Below are positions 31,793-43,920 of a DNA stretch of 64,000 bases, in pieces. The stretch is from Channallabes apus. Lineage: Eukaryota; Chordata; Actinopteri; Siluriformes; Clariidae. Positions within the stretch are counted from its first letter, which is position 1, and each line of letters opens with the position of its first letter. The stretch spans positions 27,552,431-27,616,430 of the forward strand of contig CM060104.1 of assembly GCA_030522415.1 (NCBI GenBank), given 5' to 3'. Made by a program: the position numbers and the translations under genes. The notes under the pieces were generated by a model. That model was not told where the DNA came from, did not search any database, and was given only the letters and a program-made list of their open reading frames with translations.

Positions 31793-33418
31793 CAGTGGTG
31801 TGAAAAACTATTTGCCCCCTCCTGATTTTTTATTCTTTTGCATGTTTGTCACACAAAATGTTTCTGATCATCAAACACATTTAACTATTAGTCAAAGATA
31901 ACACAAGTAAACACAAAATGCAGTTTTTAAATGAGGGGTTTTATTATTTAGGGAGAAAAAATCCAAACCTACATGGCCCTGTGTGAAAAAGTAATTGCCC
32001 CCGGAACCTAATAACTGGTTGGGCCACCCTTAGCAGCAATAACTGCAATCAAGCGTTTGCGATAACTTGCAAAGAGTCTTTTACAGCGCTCTGGAGGAAT
32101 TTTGGCCCACTCATCTTTGCAGAATTGTTGTAATTCAGCTTTATTTGAGGGTTTTCTAGCATGAACCGCCTTTTTAAGGTCATGCCACAACATCTCAATA
32201 GGATTCAGGTCAGGACTTTGACTAGGCCACTCCAAAGTCTTCATTTTGTTTTTCTTCAGCCATTCAGAGGTGGATTTGCTGGTGTGTTTTGGGTCATTGT
32301 CCTGCTGCAGCACCCAAGATCGCTTCAGCTTGAGTTGACGAACAGATGGCCGGACATCCTCCTTCAGGATTTTTTGGTAGACAGTAGAATTCATGGTTCC
32401 ATCTATCACAGCAAGCCTTCCAGGTCCTGAAGCAGCAAAACAACCCCAGACCATCACACTACCACCACCATATTTTACTGTTGGTATGATGTTCTTTTTC
32501 TGAAATGCTGTGTTACTTTTACGCCAGATGTAATGGGACACGCACCTTCCAAAAAGTTCAACTTTTGTCTCGTCGGTCCACAAGGTATTTTCCCAAAAGT
32601 CTTGGCAATCATTGAGATGTTTTTTAGCAAAATTGAGACGAGCCTTAATGTCCTTAATCTTCTTTTTGCTTAAAAGTGGTTTGCGCCTTGGAAATCTGCC
32701 ATGCAGGCCGTTTTTGCCGAGTCTCTTTCTTATGGTGGAGTCGTGAACACTGACCTTAATTGAGGCAAGTGAGGCCTGCAGTTCTTTAGATGTTGTCCTG
32801 GGGTCTTTTGTGGCCTCTTGGATGAGTTGTCTCTGCACTCTTGGGGTAATTTTGGTCGGCCGGCCACTCCTGGTAAGGTTCACCACTGTTCCATGTTTTT
32901 GCCATTTGTGGATAATGGCTCTCACTGTGGTTCGCTGGAGTCCCAAAGCTTTAGAAATAGCTTTATAACCTTTACCAGACTGATAGATCTCAATTACTTT
33001 TGTTCTCATTTGTTCCTGAATTTCTTTGGATCTTGGCATGATGTCTAGCTTTTGAGGTGCTTTTGGTCTACTTCTCTGTGTCAGGTAGCTCCTATTTAAG
33101 TGATTTCTTGATTGAAACAGGTGTGGCAGTAATCAGGCCTGGGGGTGACTACAGAAATTGAACTCAGGTGTGATAAACCACAGTTAAGTTATTTTTTAAC
33201 AAGGGGGGCAATCACTTTTTCACACAGGGCCATGTAGATTTGGAGTTTTTTTTCTCCCTTAATAATGTAAACCTTCATTTAAAAACTGCATTTTGTGTTC
33301 AGTTGTGTTATCTTTGACTAATAGTTAACGGTTTTTGATGAGCAGAAACATTTAAGTGTGACAAACATGCAAAAGAATAAGAAATCAGGAAGGGGGCAAA
33401 TAGTTTTTCACACCACTG
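31793..33418 (-). mobile_element. Complete Tc1-like transposon (IR/DR type)
   Basis: The element starts CAGTGGTGTGAAAAACTATT and ends with its complement, flanked by TA at 31791-31792 and 33419-33420. The inverted repeats are ~210 bp. Each has an outer (CTATTTGCCCCC) and an inner (GTGTGAAAAAGTAATTGCCC) direct-repeat-like site, the IR/DR layout used by Sleeping Beauty-type elements. It encodes the intact transposase at 32008-33039. All parts needed for transposition seem present. Confidence 0.93.
32008..33039 (-). CDS. Tc1-like transposase, intact
   Basis: 343 codons from ATG at 33039 to the stop, the normal length for Tc1 transposases, with no frameshift. Residues 1-115 form the paired-like DNA-binding domain, two helix-turn-helix units joined by the GRPTK motif (59-63). 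A basic stretch RRKPLLSKKK follows (118-127). The catalytic domain has WTDETK (D156), GGGSVMVWG (191-199), QQDNDPKH (D247) and NPIEMLW (E282). D247 and E282 are separated by 34 residues, giving DD34E. It would cut and paste the surrounding element at TA sites. The start lies ~380 bp inside the right end. It has no obvious defect, so it may be active or only recently silent. Confidence 0.95.
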   Translation of the reverse strand: MPRSKEIQEQMRTKVIEIYQSGKGYKAISKALGLQRTTVRAIIHKWQKHGTVVNLTRSGRPTKITPRVQRQLIQEATKDPRTTSKELQASLASIKVSVHDSTIRKRLGKNGLHGRFPRRKPLLSKKKIKDIKARLNFAKKHLNDCQDFWENTLWTDETKVELFGRCVSHYIWRKSNTAFQKKNIIPTVKYGGGSVMVWGCFAASGPGRLAVIDGTMNSTVYQKILKEDVRPSVRQLKLKRSWVLQQDNDPKHTSKSTSEWLKKNKMKTLEWPSQSPDLNPIEMLWHDLKKAVHARKPSNKAELQQFCKDEWAKIPPERCKRLFASYRKRLIAVIAAKGGPTSY

Positions 33419-33420
33419 TA

Positions 33421-33965
33421 TTATACAGTACATTAGGGTATGCACTAATAGCTGGAGGTGCTGTATCAACATTGGTGCACATGTCCAGTATCAATCCAAA
33501 ATTTATGTTTCTCTTACTTTGTGTTACTTAGCGTGGTAAGCATAATGTGATTATTAGCACAAAGATGATTTGAAGTTTCCATTATTAGTTAGATCCTTGC
33601 ACTGGTTACTAGGTAGCTAACTACTGTAAGTACCATCAGTTAAACACTGTTGGGAAGAGCTGACAAATTTTTAGTAATTATAAGACCATTTTAATGAATG
33701 CTGAATGGAGGTGTGCAAATTTTTGGCTAGGGCCCTAACAGTCTCTAGAATCATCTTGATGAATGATTCCTGGTATCTGAAGAATAGCAATTTAAAATTT
33801 AAAGTTTAAGTATGACGGTAGCAGTGTGGTCAAAGACATTGGCGCTGTCTGAAAGTAAAGAAAAGGATGACATAATGGTGTTATCTGAATAACATCAATT
33901 GACAATGTGGTGATTATAAATAGGTCTAACAAGGTGCCTCAAAATTCCTAGAGATTTCTCCTTAA
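33421..33965. other. No recognisable feature
   Basis: A short TTTTTGGCTAGGGCC-like Tc1-terminal phrase occurs near 33720. Nothing else is supported. Confidence 0.35.
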
Positions 33966-34305
33966 GGTGCCACAGTGGCTTGCTGGGTAGCTCTGTCACC
34001 TCGCACCATCAGCATTGGAGGTTTGAATATCTTCTCCAGTCTGCTTGTGTGGAATTTGCCAGTTCTCTTGGGGTTTCCTCCAGGTTTCCTCCAGTCCATA
34101 AACATACAATGTAGCCAGGTTGGTGTTTCCAGGTTGCCTGTAGTGTATGATTTATTATTGAGCATGTGAGTGATGGTGCCCTGCAATGGGTTGGCATCGC
34201 ATCCAGTGTGTCCTCCCACCTAATTGCCAGAATTCCCTGGGTTTGGTAACAGCCCCCAATGACCCTAGAGAAGATAAGCACTGTAGATAATAAATAAAGG
34301 AATGG
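33966..34305 (+). mobile_element. Old diverged SINE
   Basis: The order of V-SINE/Mermaid-like blocks is retained: a head GTGCCACAGTGGCTTGCTGG, body TTCTCTTGGGGTTTCCTCC, GGTTGCCTGTAGTGTATGA, and tail GACCCTAGAGAAGATAAGC. There are many substitutions. Confidence 0.65.
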
Positions 34306-34394
34306 ACCCAAGATGGTTTGAAAACAAACAAACGAACAAGGCAGGATTCTCCATATGGGGAAATTGCCGGCAAAATTCAGGTTTCCCCAGGAGA

Positions 34395-34445
34395 CAGAAC
34401 AGCAGGAGTAGACAGTGTTAAGGTCCTTGCACAAGTACCCAACAA
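34395..34445 (-). mobile_element. SINE (59896-type) fragment, split left part
   Basis: GGTCCTTGCACAAGTACCCA corresponds to GGGCCTTGCTCAGGGGCCCA of the copy at 59896-60087. The rest lies at 36016-36110, on the other side of the CACTA-like element. Confidence 0.6.
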
Positions 34446-36013
34446 CACTGTAAAAAATAAATCCTGAAAATAGTTGTTGGAACAAAGAAATATATGTTGG
34501 GCTAATATAATGCTGGTGTCAAAAAAGAAAAATATGTTTTCTCAATGATTGTATAAATTTCATTACTCAACTACGAAAGTTTCATCGAGGCAACGAATAA
34601 AACTGTGTTCATGAAACATTTAACTGCACACAAACAATTTTATGTTGGACGAACAAGAGGGACCTCTGCGCATGCGCAAAAGCGTTCTTCCAGAATTTTC
34701 GAACTTCCCGCTATTTCCTCCCGAAATGGTGAGTACTTCATGGAAACTAACTGTCCTGCAAAGTAATCAGCAATTTTAGCTTTATAACATATATATTATC
34801 CAGCAGCAAGCTTTAGAACATTATATTTTCGAGTGTTTATGTATATAATTTGGAGTGTTACAGTAGTTATCTGGCAATGCACTCGTTTCAGCTCCTAACG
34901 CATTTTTTTTTCAGATGGTATGTACATTGACATTAATGTTAATCTATGAAACCGCTAAAGTTTAATTACGTTACATGCATTTTATTCATTTTAATGACTG
35001 ATAATTTCAAAGGCTATTTGAAAAAGACGGCGCGTTAGTGCGGCACTGAGGGAGCTTAATGTTCTCACTCCTTCATCATTCATTAACCTTATAGTGTCTG
35101 AAAACGGTTATAATGGCTACACGGACATTTTTTTTGTCTAGGATTTTTAATGGTTTTGAACTACAAACGGTTACTTAATTAGTTATTCATATATTTATCT
35201 TTTTGTATTTCAGGTATTAGGGAGAATATCTGGGAAACAGTGCTTACTGCATCTGCAAACAATCTTGGAGCTTGGCAAAATTATTTCACAACATTTTTTT
35301 TTTTTATATCTTAAACCATTTCTGAGTTAAAGCAAATATTTTATTTTCAAATAAGCCACTGCACGTTTTTACTGAGAAATATCAGTATGTTTTGTTCTAC
35401 AAGGCAGAAGTCTATTTATCCAGTATACTGTTTTGACTGAGTGTGATATTAGTAAGCTTTGTAACATGAATGTTAAGGGCACAGTTTCATTCTTGCATTT
35501 TGGAATGTTATTTGCATATTTTGTTATAACAATGCAGCATTTGTTTATTTGTTGAAAGAGTAGCTGGATTGCACTTAATCAATGTTGATAGTCTTTAACA
35601 GGTGTTTAAAGTTTACATTAAAAAAATATTAAAATTTAGAAGAATGTGTCATGTTATTTGAAATGTGGCCACAGTGAATAACCTACTCAAGTAAACTTTA
35701 AGATGTTAATTTTATAATTATGTAAGCATAATTTCCAATTCAAAATGTACCTTTCAGTCAACTTGGAACATTTAATTGACACAACATTATATTTCAATTT
35801 GAGACTGCTTGTTGGCCTAACTAGGCATGTTTATTCAGCATAGAACATTTAGTTGACAGAATGTTTTATTTCAATTTGTGTGTACATTTAGAGGTAATCA
35901 GCACAGCAAAAACAAAATAGTTTATACAACTTAAATTGAGCCAACTAAAAATTTTTGATGCAACAGGTCACTAGAAATTTTTTAGTTGGAGTAGCAAGAA
36001 TTTTTTTACAGTG
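34446..36013. mobile_element. CACTA/EnSpm-like non-autonomous element
   Basis: The ends CACTGTAAAAAA and TTTTTTTACAGTG, with a 2-bp AA duplication (34444-34445 and 36014-36015), interrupt a SINE. This makes the borders certain. CACTG ends and short duplications fit CACTA elements. Internal ATTGACA...TTTCAATTTG phrases are repeated (35770-35880). No transposase. It carries a promoter-like segment at 34660-34740. Confidence 0.65.
34660..34740 (+). promoter_or_regulatory. Promoter-like segment with perfect NRF1 site
   Basis: TGCGCATGCGCA (34667-34678) is a perfect NRF1 consensus. It is followed by GC-rich sequence and an ATGGTGAGT (34725), which reads as a start codon at an exon/intron donor. 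A later acceptor-like TTTGTATTTCAG is at ~35215. It looks like a captured promoter and first exon. Inference from motifs only. Confidence 0.4.
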
Positions 36014-36015
36014 AA

Positions 36016-36110
36016 TGGCAACCTGGTAACGCTGGGGTTTGAACCACTGACCTTCTGATAAGTAACCCAATGATTTAACCTGCTGAGATACCACAGCTCT
36101 AATAACCGCT
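36016..36110 (-). mobile_element. SINE (59896-type) fragment, split right part
   Basis: TGGCAACCTGGTAACGCTGG, GGTTTGAACC and CCTGCTGAGATACCAC complete the copy begun at 34395. Confidence 0.6.
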
Positions 36111-36197
36111 ACATTCTATCCTCTAACAGCCCAAATTCCTAAACATGACAAAAAGGTGAATTTTACATAATAGATCACATTTACTGATAGAGACATA

Positions 36198-36212
36198 TAT
36201 AGACAGACAGAC

Positions 36213-36286
<74 letters not shown>
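36198..36286. repeat. (GATA)n microsatellite
   Basis: About 20 units after a short (GACA)n start. Confidence 0.97.
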
Positions 36287-37317
36287 TAAAATCACAAAGC
36301 AAACTCCAGTCAAATGGCCTCCTGGGACTCGAGACTTAAGACCACTCAACTTTATTATTCCTGCACTCCTGATGTCGGTAGTCCTCTGCTGACAGATTTG
36401 TAATCATTTCAGAACAATCTCTGCACTGCAGGAGGAAATCATTGCTGTATGGAACAAAATCGGTTCTGTTACATTAAGAAACCTTCAACCTTTCTGTATT
36501 CTGCGTTTAAGCGAGTACTGCGAAAGACAGAATTATTAAAAATTATTATGAAAATATTTATACTTTTAAGTTATTTCTTTGCTCCAGACTTTTGGGCCAC
36601 ACAGTAGAAAAGGCAGAAGCACACCGTACAGTATGTACTGTAAATACCAGCCGGTATCTGCTTGGGAACAGTTTCACTGTGTGGCATCTGCATTAATATT
36701 TTTATTTATACATCTTCAATGAGATAAAACTCTTAGATTAGCAATATATCTTTAGCTTTCAAAAATGGCTTCAGCATTATGCATGCTTCATTACGCACAC
36801 TATAAAGTATGCAGATATTTTAATTAGATACAAAATTAGAACATAAAGTATATCACACACACACTCACTCACACACACAACGTAGAACAGGGTTATACAG
36901 TAGTGTGTGTAGGTATTGACAGTAGTCTAAAGTATCAGACGTGTTTTTTGTACGTTTATGTTTAAAGGGAATAAAAGAAGGCAGATTTTTCTTTCTGTAC
37001 TTCGTGAAGATCGTTGCAGGTTGGAGGTGCAACAAGCATGAAAGCGTTTCGCACAAACTCGGTGGCACTGAGGGAGTTCTGCTCCATGCTAAATTGTCAT
37101 TGAAGTTAAAATAGGTCGATAAGTATGAAGCTGCATGCAAATTACAGTATAGCTTTATAGATGCAATTTTATATCAGAGTATTAAGTGGAGGAGCGTCAG
37201 AGAGATAAACCAATAGAAGATCATCGATAGGACTTTATCAGATATCTATTAATGGGTTTCTTTCTGTTCTCCGCACCTCACAGTCTCTCTTGTCTCTGTA
37301 CACTTTTTTTTTTTCAA
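36287..37317. other. No recognisable feature
   Basis: Only a short (CA)n near 36855 was noted. Confidence 0.35.

Positions 37318-37396
<79 letters not shown>
37318..37396. repeat. (CA)n microsatellite
   Basis: About 38 perfect units. A (GT)n follows at 37475-37520 and another (CA)n at 37661-37689. Confidence 0.97.
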
Positions 37397-37398
<2 letters not shown>

Positions 37399-37657
37399 TA
37401 AGAGCTGTGATTAGGACTGTATACACACACAGCTGTTTTTCAAAAACATACTGTTTAGATTTGAGACAGCTGTTTGTGTGCGTGTGTGTGTGTGTGTGTG
37501 TGTATGTGTGTGTGTGTGTTGTACCTGTTCTATTCTGGTGTTAATGAGCCCACTGGGGAGGAGAGATCAGTCATCATCCCGCTGGCCTTAAGCGAACACT
37601 AAGCACCTGAGCGCTGAACGTTCATCTATGAGCTAACATTCATCCCATTTTATCTTC

Positions 37658-37694
<37 letters not shown>

Positions 37695-38199
37695 GGCTTA
37701 CCAGACCTATCTGGAGAAAGGAAAGAGAGCGTTGGGACAAAGGAAAGGTAAAGAAAAGAGAGAACAGAGAAAAAACACTGAGCTATTAAGAGCAATAAAT
37801 CGTGATCAAAACATCAGGTTGTTGTTTCCACTGGCATGTGAGCCGTACTGTAACCGAGTATCCGAGCCACGTTTGATTTCCCATGTTGCCAGGTACTGTG
37901 ATAAATCCTGCAGAACACTGGTCTAATTGATCAATTATAACCCATCCAGGTTGCCACGTCTAGTCCTCACGAACAGCTTGAGAGCCGAGAGTTGATTCCT
38001 TATGTTCACTTACTGTACTGTAAGTCCTGAAGAAACAGGAAGTCCAAATGATTCCACATTGACAAACTTGACTGATGTTTACAGTTCAAGTTACACTAAG
38101 CCACGCCTCCATCCAGTCTAAACAAACCAGACAGTACTGTACATATACAGTATTTGAGCTGGAGATTAAAATCTATACATTTTTGCGAGGCATAATTTT

Positions 38200-38990
38200 T
38201 TCATTTTTGAAAGAATCAGAAGAAGATCAGCTATTTCTTCTCCATCTGACAGCTGAAGCCATGATCTACAAGGAGCTTACAAGGCATGTACAAGATGTCA
38301 CTGCTGAAATGAGAGGAGTATGAAAAAAAAGGCTTGCAAAACATCATGTGACCATGGAACATCGTAAAAACCATCATCGGCTATTAGAGAAAATGGGACA
38401 AGAACAGGACGTCCCGTTAAAATTGATAAAAGCACAAAAAAAGGAAAGGTGTTTAGGAGGCTGCCAAGAGACTTACAGCAGCATTAACAGAGCAGCGGGA
38501 ACATCTGGAAGGTACTGCTCACTCTGACTTCCTGCTTCTCTCTCTTCTATTGTTCAAACACCACAAACAGTAGAAGCTCCTATTAGAACAACTCTTTAAA
38601 CCTTTCCTAAATCATCTCAGAACATGCAGGAGGAACTCTGGGCTGCTAAGACCAAGGTATGACCTTTTTAGGTGTATTTCTAACAGCTATGTTAAAAACA
38701 AGACTGTAAAACAAGTTTGCTTATCATCTAATGAACATGGTGAGGCACGGTGATGGTGGAGCATCTCAAGATAAAGGGAATCACGGCTATTGAAAAGTAC
38801 TGATCTGTTCTGAAGATGAAGAAAACGCTCGTCTTCCAGCACGATAACGAGACGAAACGTCTTCAGAAGTTGAAGATCCCGATTTTGGATCGGCTCAGTC
38901 AGAATTTTAAGAAAGCTGTGCACAGGAGATCCTCTTGATTGATCCTCAGAATCAGAGGAGATCTCGAATTCAGTAGATCTGGAGCATTTT
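38200..38990 (+). pseudogene. Decayed Tc1-like transposase
   Basis: Frames contain GRPVKID-like sequence near 38410. Near 38745-38870 there is a VRHGDGG block followed by KKTLVFQHDNETK, matching Tc1 V.HGGGS...VFQQDNDPKH. Frameshifts separate them and no terminal repeats were found. Confidence 0.55.
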
Positions 38991-39145
38991 TGTAAACAAG
39001 GTTTGATTAAAATGATGAGAGTCGGTAGAAGGTGAGGAGAGTCAGAAGTCTGCAAAGCATGCCATACACATGTTCTCCTTTCAGATGGTGTGTAATAGAA
39101 TAATAGAATAGAAACAGACTGGTTAAGAACTGACAAATGCAATCC

Positions 39146-39146
<1 letters not shown>

Positions 39147-39200
<54 letters not shown>
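39147..39200. repeat. (CA)n microsatellite
   Basis: About 27 perfect units. Confidence 0.97.
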
Positions 39201-39204
<4 letters not shown>

Positions 39205-39919
39205 AGGAAAAGGTAGATACATGAACTATATGCAGCCTGAGTGCCATTACTAATTATTTATGCGAGTCTGAGTAAATCAGCTGTGACATCTTCATTTAAA
39301 ACCCTTTGTGTCTGCCTTAAACACTTACAACTCACTCAGGCTTTATATACATTTAAGGTGAGATATGTCTATTCTGCGCTAATCTACAGTGTTTTTATTG
39401 AAGATATATTCATGCAAATCATATTGAGGATTTTGGCCTAGTGCATGAAATAAGACTAGAAAAGTGTAAAATAAATGCCACATTGATGTAAACGTAAATT
39501 TCTTGCATGAAATTGGGAATATTGAAGAAGATTTATGTACAGTAAATTTGTGCAAAGTGCATACAGATCATGTGATCGGTCCGAACTGCTGGCCTACTAA
39601 CTCTGTTCTGACTGAAACAGGTTCGGACGTACGGTACTGTACGTCTCTTGTTTGTAGAATGTCTCATATGTCTCATTTATAGGAGGCCAAGCTGAAATGC
39701 GACAATCTTGTCTACGGAGGATTTTCTTCATCAGCTGTTTCCGTCTTTAATGTGATATCATGAAGCGCCGCCATTGGATATTAATACAAATTATGTAAAT
39801 ATTGAGGATAATATTGTTAACCATTTGATTGAATTGAAACCCATTACTTACATTGCCTACAAGTGTATTCCTTGGTTTGTGCATGTGTAATTGTCTTTCC
39901 TCCAGCTCGCAAAGAATCT
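39201..39919. other. No recognisable feature
   Basis: No supported coding or repeat feature. Confidence 0.35.
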
Positions 39920-39934
39920 TAAAATTTGTCACAT

Positions 39935-40294
39935 TCATTCATTTATTCACCTTCTATACCGCTTTATCCTGTATTTAGGGTCGCGGGGACCTGGAGTCTA
40001 TCCCAGGAGACTCAGGGCACAAGGCAGGGTACACCCTGGACAGCGTGCCAATCCATCGCAGAGCACACACACACACACTCATTCACTATGGTCAATTTGG
40101 GAACGCCAATTAGCCTAATCTGCATGTCTTTGGACTGTGGGAGGAAACCGGAGTACCCGGAGGAAACCCACCAAGCACGGGGAGAACATGCAAACTCCAT
40201 GCACACAGAGACGGGAATCGAGCCTGGCCGGGAATCGAACCCAGACCCTGGAGGTGCAAGGCGACAGTGCTAACCACTATACCACCGCGCCGCC
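39935..40294 (-). mobile_element. Young full-length SINE (V-SINE/Mermaid-like)
   Basis: Complete reversed copy with head GGCGGCGCGGTGGTATAGTG, B box GGTTCGATTCC, body and (GAAT)n tail. It is bounded by a perfect 15-bp duplication, TAAAATTTGTCACAT (39920-39934, 40295-40309). The intact duplication and low divergence imply recent insertion. Confidence 0.95.
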
Positions 40295-40309
40295 TAAAAT
40301 TTGTCACAT

Positions 40310-42077
40310 GTGCCTTGAAATAATTTTTCCACATATCCCAGTTAGGGAGCTGGGGTCAGAGCGCAGGATACAGTATCTCTGGAGCAGATAGAGTCAAGGG
40401 ACTGGATCAACAGTGGCAGTGCAGGAGCTCGAACCTCCAACTGTCTTACAGCCGTAAGCGGTCGAGCCACAAACGATCTACGCTTTGGATCCGTCTTGTC
40501 TGGGGAGAAGATTTAAAGCATTTAAAGGAGCTTATAATGAGCCTCAGTCACATAACCCAGTACGGCTTTTGTATATGTTGGAGATTTTTCAATTTGTTTG
40601 TTTGTTTATTCACATTTATCTTAGGGGACTTGTCATAAATTACATTTGTCCTGAAAATTGCAAATATTGGAAAAATCACTTAAAACTTTGGCTGTTAAAA
40701 CATTACATTTATTGTATTCATTAAGTAAAATATAATCAGAATGCATCTTTTAGTTTATTATAATTGTTTGCTTTTAGATGTAAAATTTTAACAATAAATT
40801 AAGTGCTGTACAGTATAAGCACACACTTTGCTTGCATGGAAGAACATCCATGGCTAATTTATTGCCGCAGATTGAGTCTTTTATCACATTGCTGTTAAAG
40901 TCTGGACTAAGATGGTGTTGATTAGTTTTCTCTAACAGCAGCTCTGACAAATCACACGTTGCTGTTAGGGAAGGACTGTTTATAGCTGCTATAACAAACA
41001 GAAACTAATTGGTTTTACATCAGCTCACTCTAATACATGTATAATATAAACTATAAACCGATTAAAAGACACTTATGATGTGTCGTTCATTCATAAATTA
41101 AATTTTTTGCTTTATTGGAGAAATAGAATGCTTCAAAGAGACATGCCATTCTTGGAAAGTAATCAAGGTTTCAGTGGTAACTGTATTACTCTTTCAAAGC
41201 ATAACACTTTTGTTTATCATTTTACTGAACTACACAGAATGTTTTATTTCTTGTTCTTTTATTCCATGTTAATGAATAATAATACAATACAATGAATAAA
41301 TATCATCAAATTAACTTAGAATGCATAACAATTTTATAATAGATGTAGTTTTTCCCTTGGTGTTTAAAATAAATTACAGTGTTTTTTATTTATAATATTT
41401 TTTTTGTAATTTGAAGACTCCCTCATGCTTTATGTGAAAATATCACACTGTCTTAAGTTCATGTTTTATGTAATATACGACCCACTGATGTAATTACTCA
41501 CATCCTCACTCATCACCAGGACATAGAACACACAACACATCAAGACACACACAGTTTCCACACACCACATGGACTGTCTCAGTATTTTATGCTCTCTTTC
41601 AGCACCTGTTCCACCATTAGAATCCTGAAATGGCTTCCCATCCTCTCTCCCACTCTACTGCACTTTCACCACTACAGCTGAGCATTTATTTCACTATGAA
41701 GATGGAGGGTGTGCGATTATCGACCTCCTGACCTGCTGCTTATTAGGTCATTACAGAAATGGCATGCAAGAGATGGTTATGTCGTGTTAAAAGGGTAAAA
41801 CAGTAAATCAGTGTTCATAATGTGACATAAAGAAAATGCAGCAGCCTTATGGCTTTCTAAGGGGATTTACATTATTTGTTTTTCTGCATTAGTTCTAACT
41901 TGTGCCGTTCCATTTAATATGCAACAGATACTAGAAATATTATAGTTTATTGATAGTAAAAGGATAACCATTAATGCTTCTAAATGTAAAACAGCTAACT
42001 GGCTAACATAGACGTGTGATAAATAATCTGGAAAATAGTAAATTCTAAATACAAATCAAAAACTATTTTCAAGTGCC

Positions 42078-42080
<3 letters not shown>
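40310..42080. other. No recognisable feature
   Basis: AT-rich sequence with no supported coding, RNA or repeat feature. Confidence 0.35.
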
Positions 42081-42144
<64 letters not shown>

Positions 42145-42158
42145 TCAAGACATTATAT

Positions 42159-42240
<82 letters not shown>
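42081..42240. repeat. Two long (AT)n blocks
   Basis: (AT)27 with a short (CA)n at 42081-42144, and (AT)~40 with ACAT interruptions at 42157-42240. Confidence 0.95.
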
Positions 42241-43092
42241 GTTTATTACTGTGTCCAATTTTATTATGCATGACAGGATTTAGTTCTTAATGCCTAAAAA
42301 ATGATGTTCATTATGAATCTTTCCTCTACTAGACTAGAAGTGAAAAAAAATTAATTGGATTCCTGTGGACTTCATGATCACAAATACCATGCCAGCATAT
42401 TGGCTGACTTTCAATCACAAAAATGTGTTGGCCAGCTGTAATGTTCTGAGCGAAGTGTGTCACTAAAAATGCAGAGCCCTGGCAGTATGGCCTTGGGGTG
42501 ATATCCTTGGGAGCACAAGCCCTGGGAACAAATGCATTTTGAAAACAGGTCCATGGGAACATACTTTGATTTATGATATGTATAAAATATTGACACTTGG
42601 GAACACAAACATTCCAAATATAGAGCCCTGCAGCCACAGGCATTAGGATTATTGAACAATGGGGAGATAGACCCTAGGACCCTAAGTTTTGGGAATGTAA
42701 AACCATTGAGAGGAAAGACAAGTATTGGGGACATTGGACCCCCTTTAAACATAGTCATATAAATATGTTTTAGTAGAAGTATAGATCAATGGGAACATAA
42801 TATCAGTACAGCAGATGAGGAGCCAGGGAAGGGCAAAGACCAGAGAGAGACATTGAGAATCTAAACCCTTGAAAACAGAGACTTGGCAACACAAATCTTG
42901 TCACTATGTAACTTGGAATCAGAGCCTTTGGACATAAAAAGCCTTTGGAATATAGACCCCTTGAAACACAAGCTTTGGAACTATAGAACCATGGGGACAT
43001 GGACCCCTGAGAATATGGGCACTGGAATTATAGAACCTTGGGTACATACACTATACTGTAGCTCTGGAAACACAGACCTTTAAACAGACCTT

Positions 43093-43322
43093 GCCTGGTT
43101 CCTCTCAAGGTTTCTTCCTATTACCATCTCAGGGAGTTTTTACTTGCCACTGTCGCCCGCGGCTTGCTCACCAGAGACTATCTGACCATTTTGATTCATA
43201 CACATTCACATTCCATACGAACTTAAATAATTCTTTTGATTGTGAAAAGCTGCTTTCCGACAATGTCAATTGTTAAAAGCGCTATACAAATTGAATTGAA
43301 TTGAATTGAATTGAATTGAATT
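43093..43322 (+). mobile_element. L2 LINE 3' end, 5'-truncated
   Basis: GGTTCCTCTCAAGGTTTCTT, then CATCTCAGGGAGTTTTTACT, AAAGCTGCTTTCCGACAATG and (ATTGA)n. It is the same 3' end as the element at 19295-23178 with the middle of the UTR missing. Confidence 0.88.
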
Positions 43323-43649
43323 AAACACAGTTGTAGAGTCCTGGGGCATTGGGAATACAATCACTTGTGAACACCAGCCTCGGGACTCCAGAACCTTGGG
43401 AAAATAGATGCATCAGAATAAAATCACTGGAAATATACAGTACAATAGGGCTTTGGAAATCTGAAACCCTAAAAATGTGGTGTTGGAAATATCGAGCACT
43501 TCAGAACATGGAGCCATAGCCAGGCAAGGAAGACATTGCAGATAATTAAAGACATTGAAGCTAGAGCATTATTTGTACATTTGTACATAAGTACCCACCA
43601 CCACTGGGAGGTGGAGGCACTTTGACAAGGTCTAGAAGAAAACCCAAAC

Positions 43650-43920
43650 TGTCCTCATCAGCTAAGAGGAAGTTGGTTCAATCGGCCAGAAACAACCAAA
43701 GACCCACCAAGGCATAGACATTTAACGAACTAGAAGCTTTTTGGAACAGCAGTGTTAGTGTCTACAGTCAAACCAATTTAATATCACTATGGACTGAAAG
43801 ACCACCAAGCAAGAAAGAAGCCACTGGTCCAAAATCCACACTTCCAAGCTTGACATGGTCAAAGAAAAACTTTCCTGAAAGAATGTTTCAACCATAGGTA
43901 TGGTTTTGGAGGAATAAAGG
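43650..43920 (+). pseudogene. Decayed Tc1-like transposase
   Basis: TTGGTTCAATCGGCCAGAAA, CAACCAAAGACCCACCAA, TCTACAGTCAAACCAAT, TATGGACTGAAAGACCACCA and AAGAAAGAAGCCACTGGTCC follow the order of the DNA-binding/linker region of one fish Tc1 family. No open frame. Confidence 0.65.

Noticed and set aside
32161..32430. Plus-strand frames opposite the Tc1 transposase
   Set aside because: They are antisense shadows of the intact transposase.
37238..37544. Val/Cys and Thr/His repeats in frames (also 15597-16021, 38687-39222 and 44837-45244)
   Set aside because: They are translations of CA/GT microsatellites.
42073..42273. Ile/Tyr-rich frame
   Set aside because: It is a translation of (AT)n.
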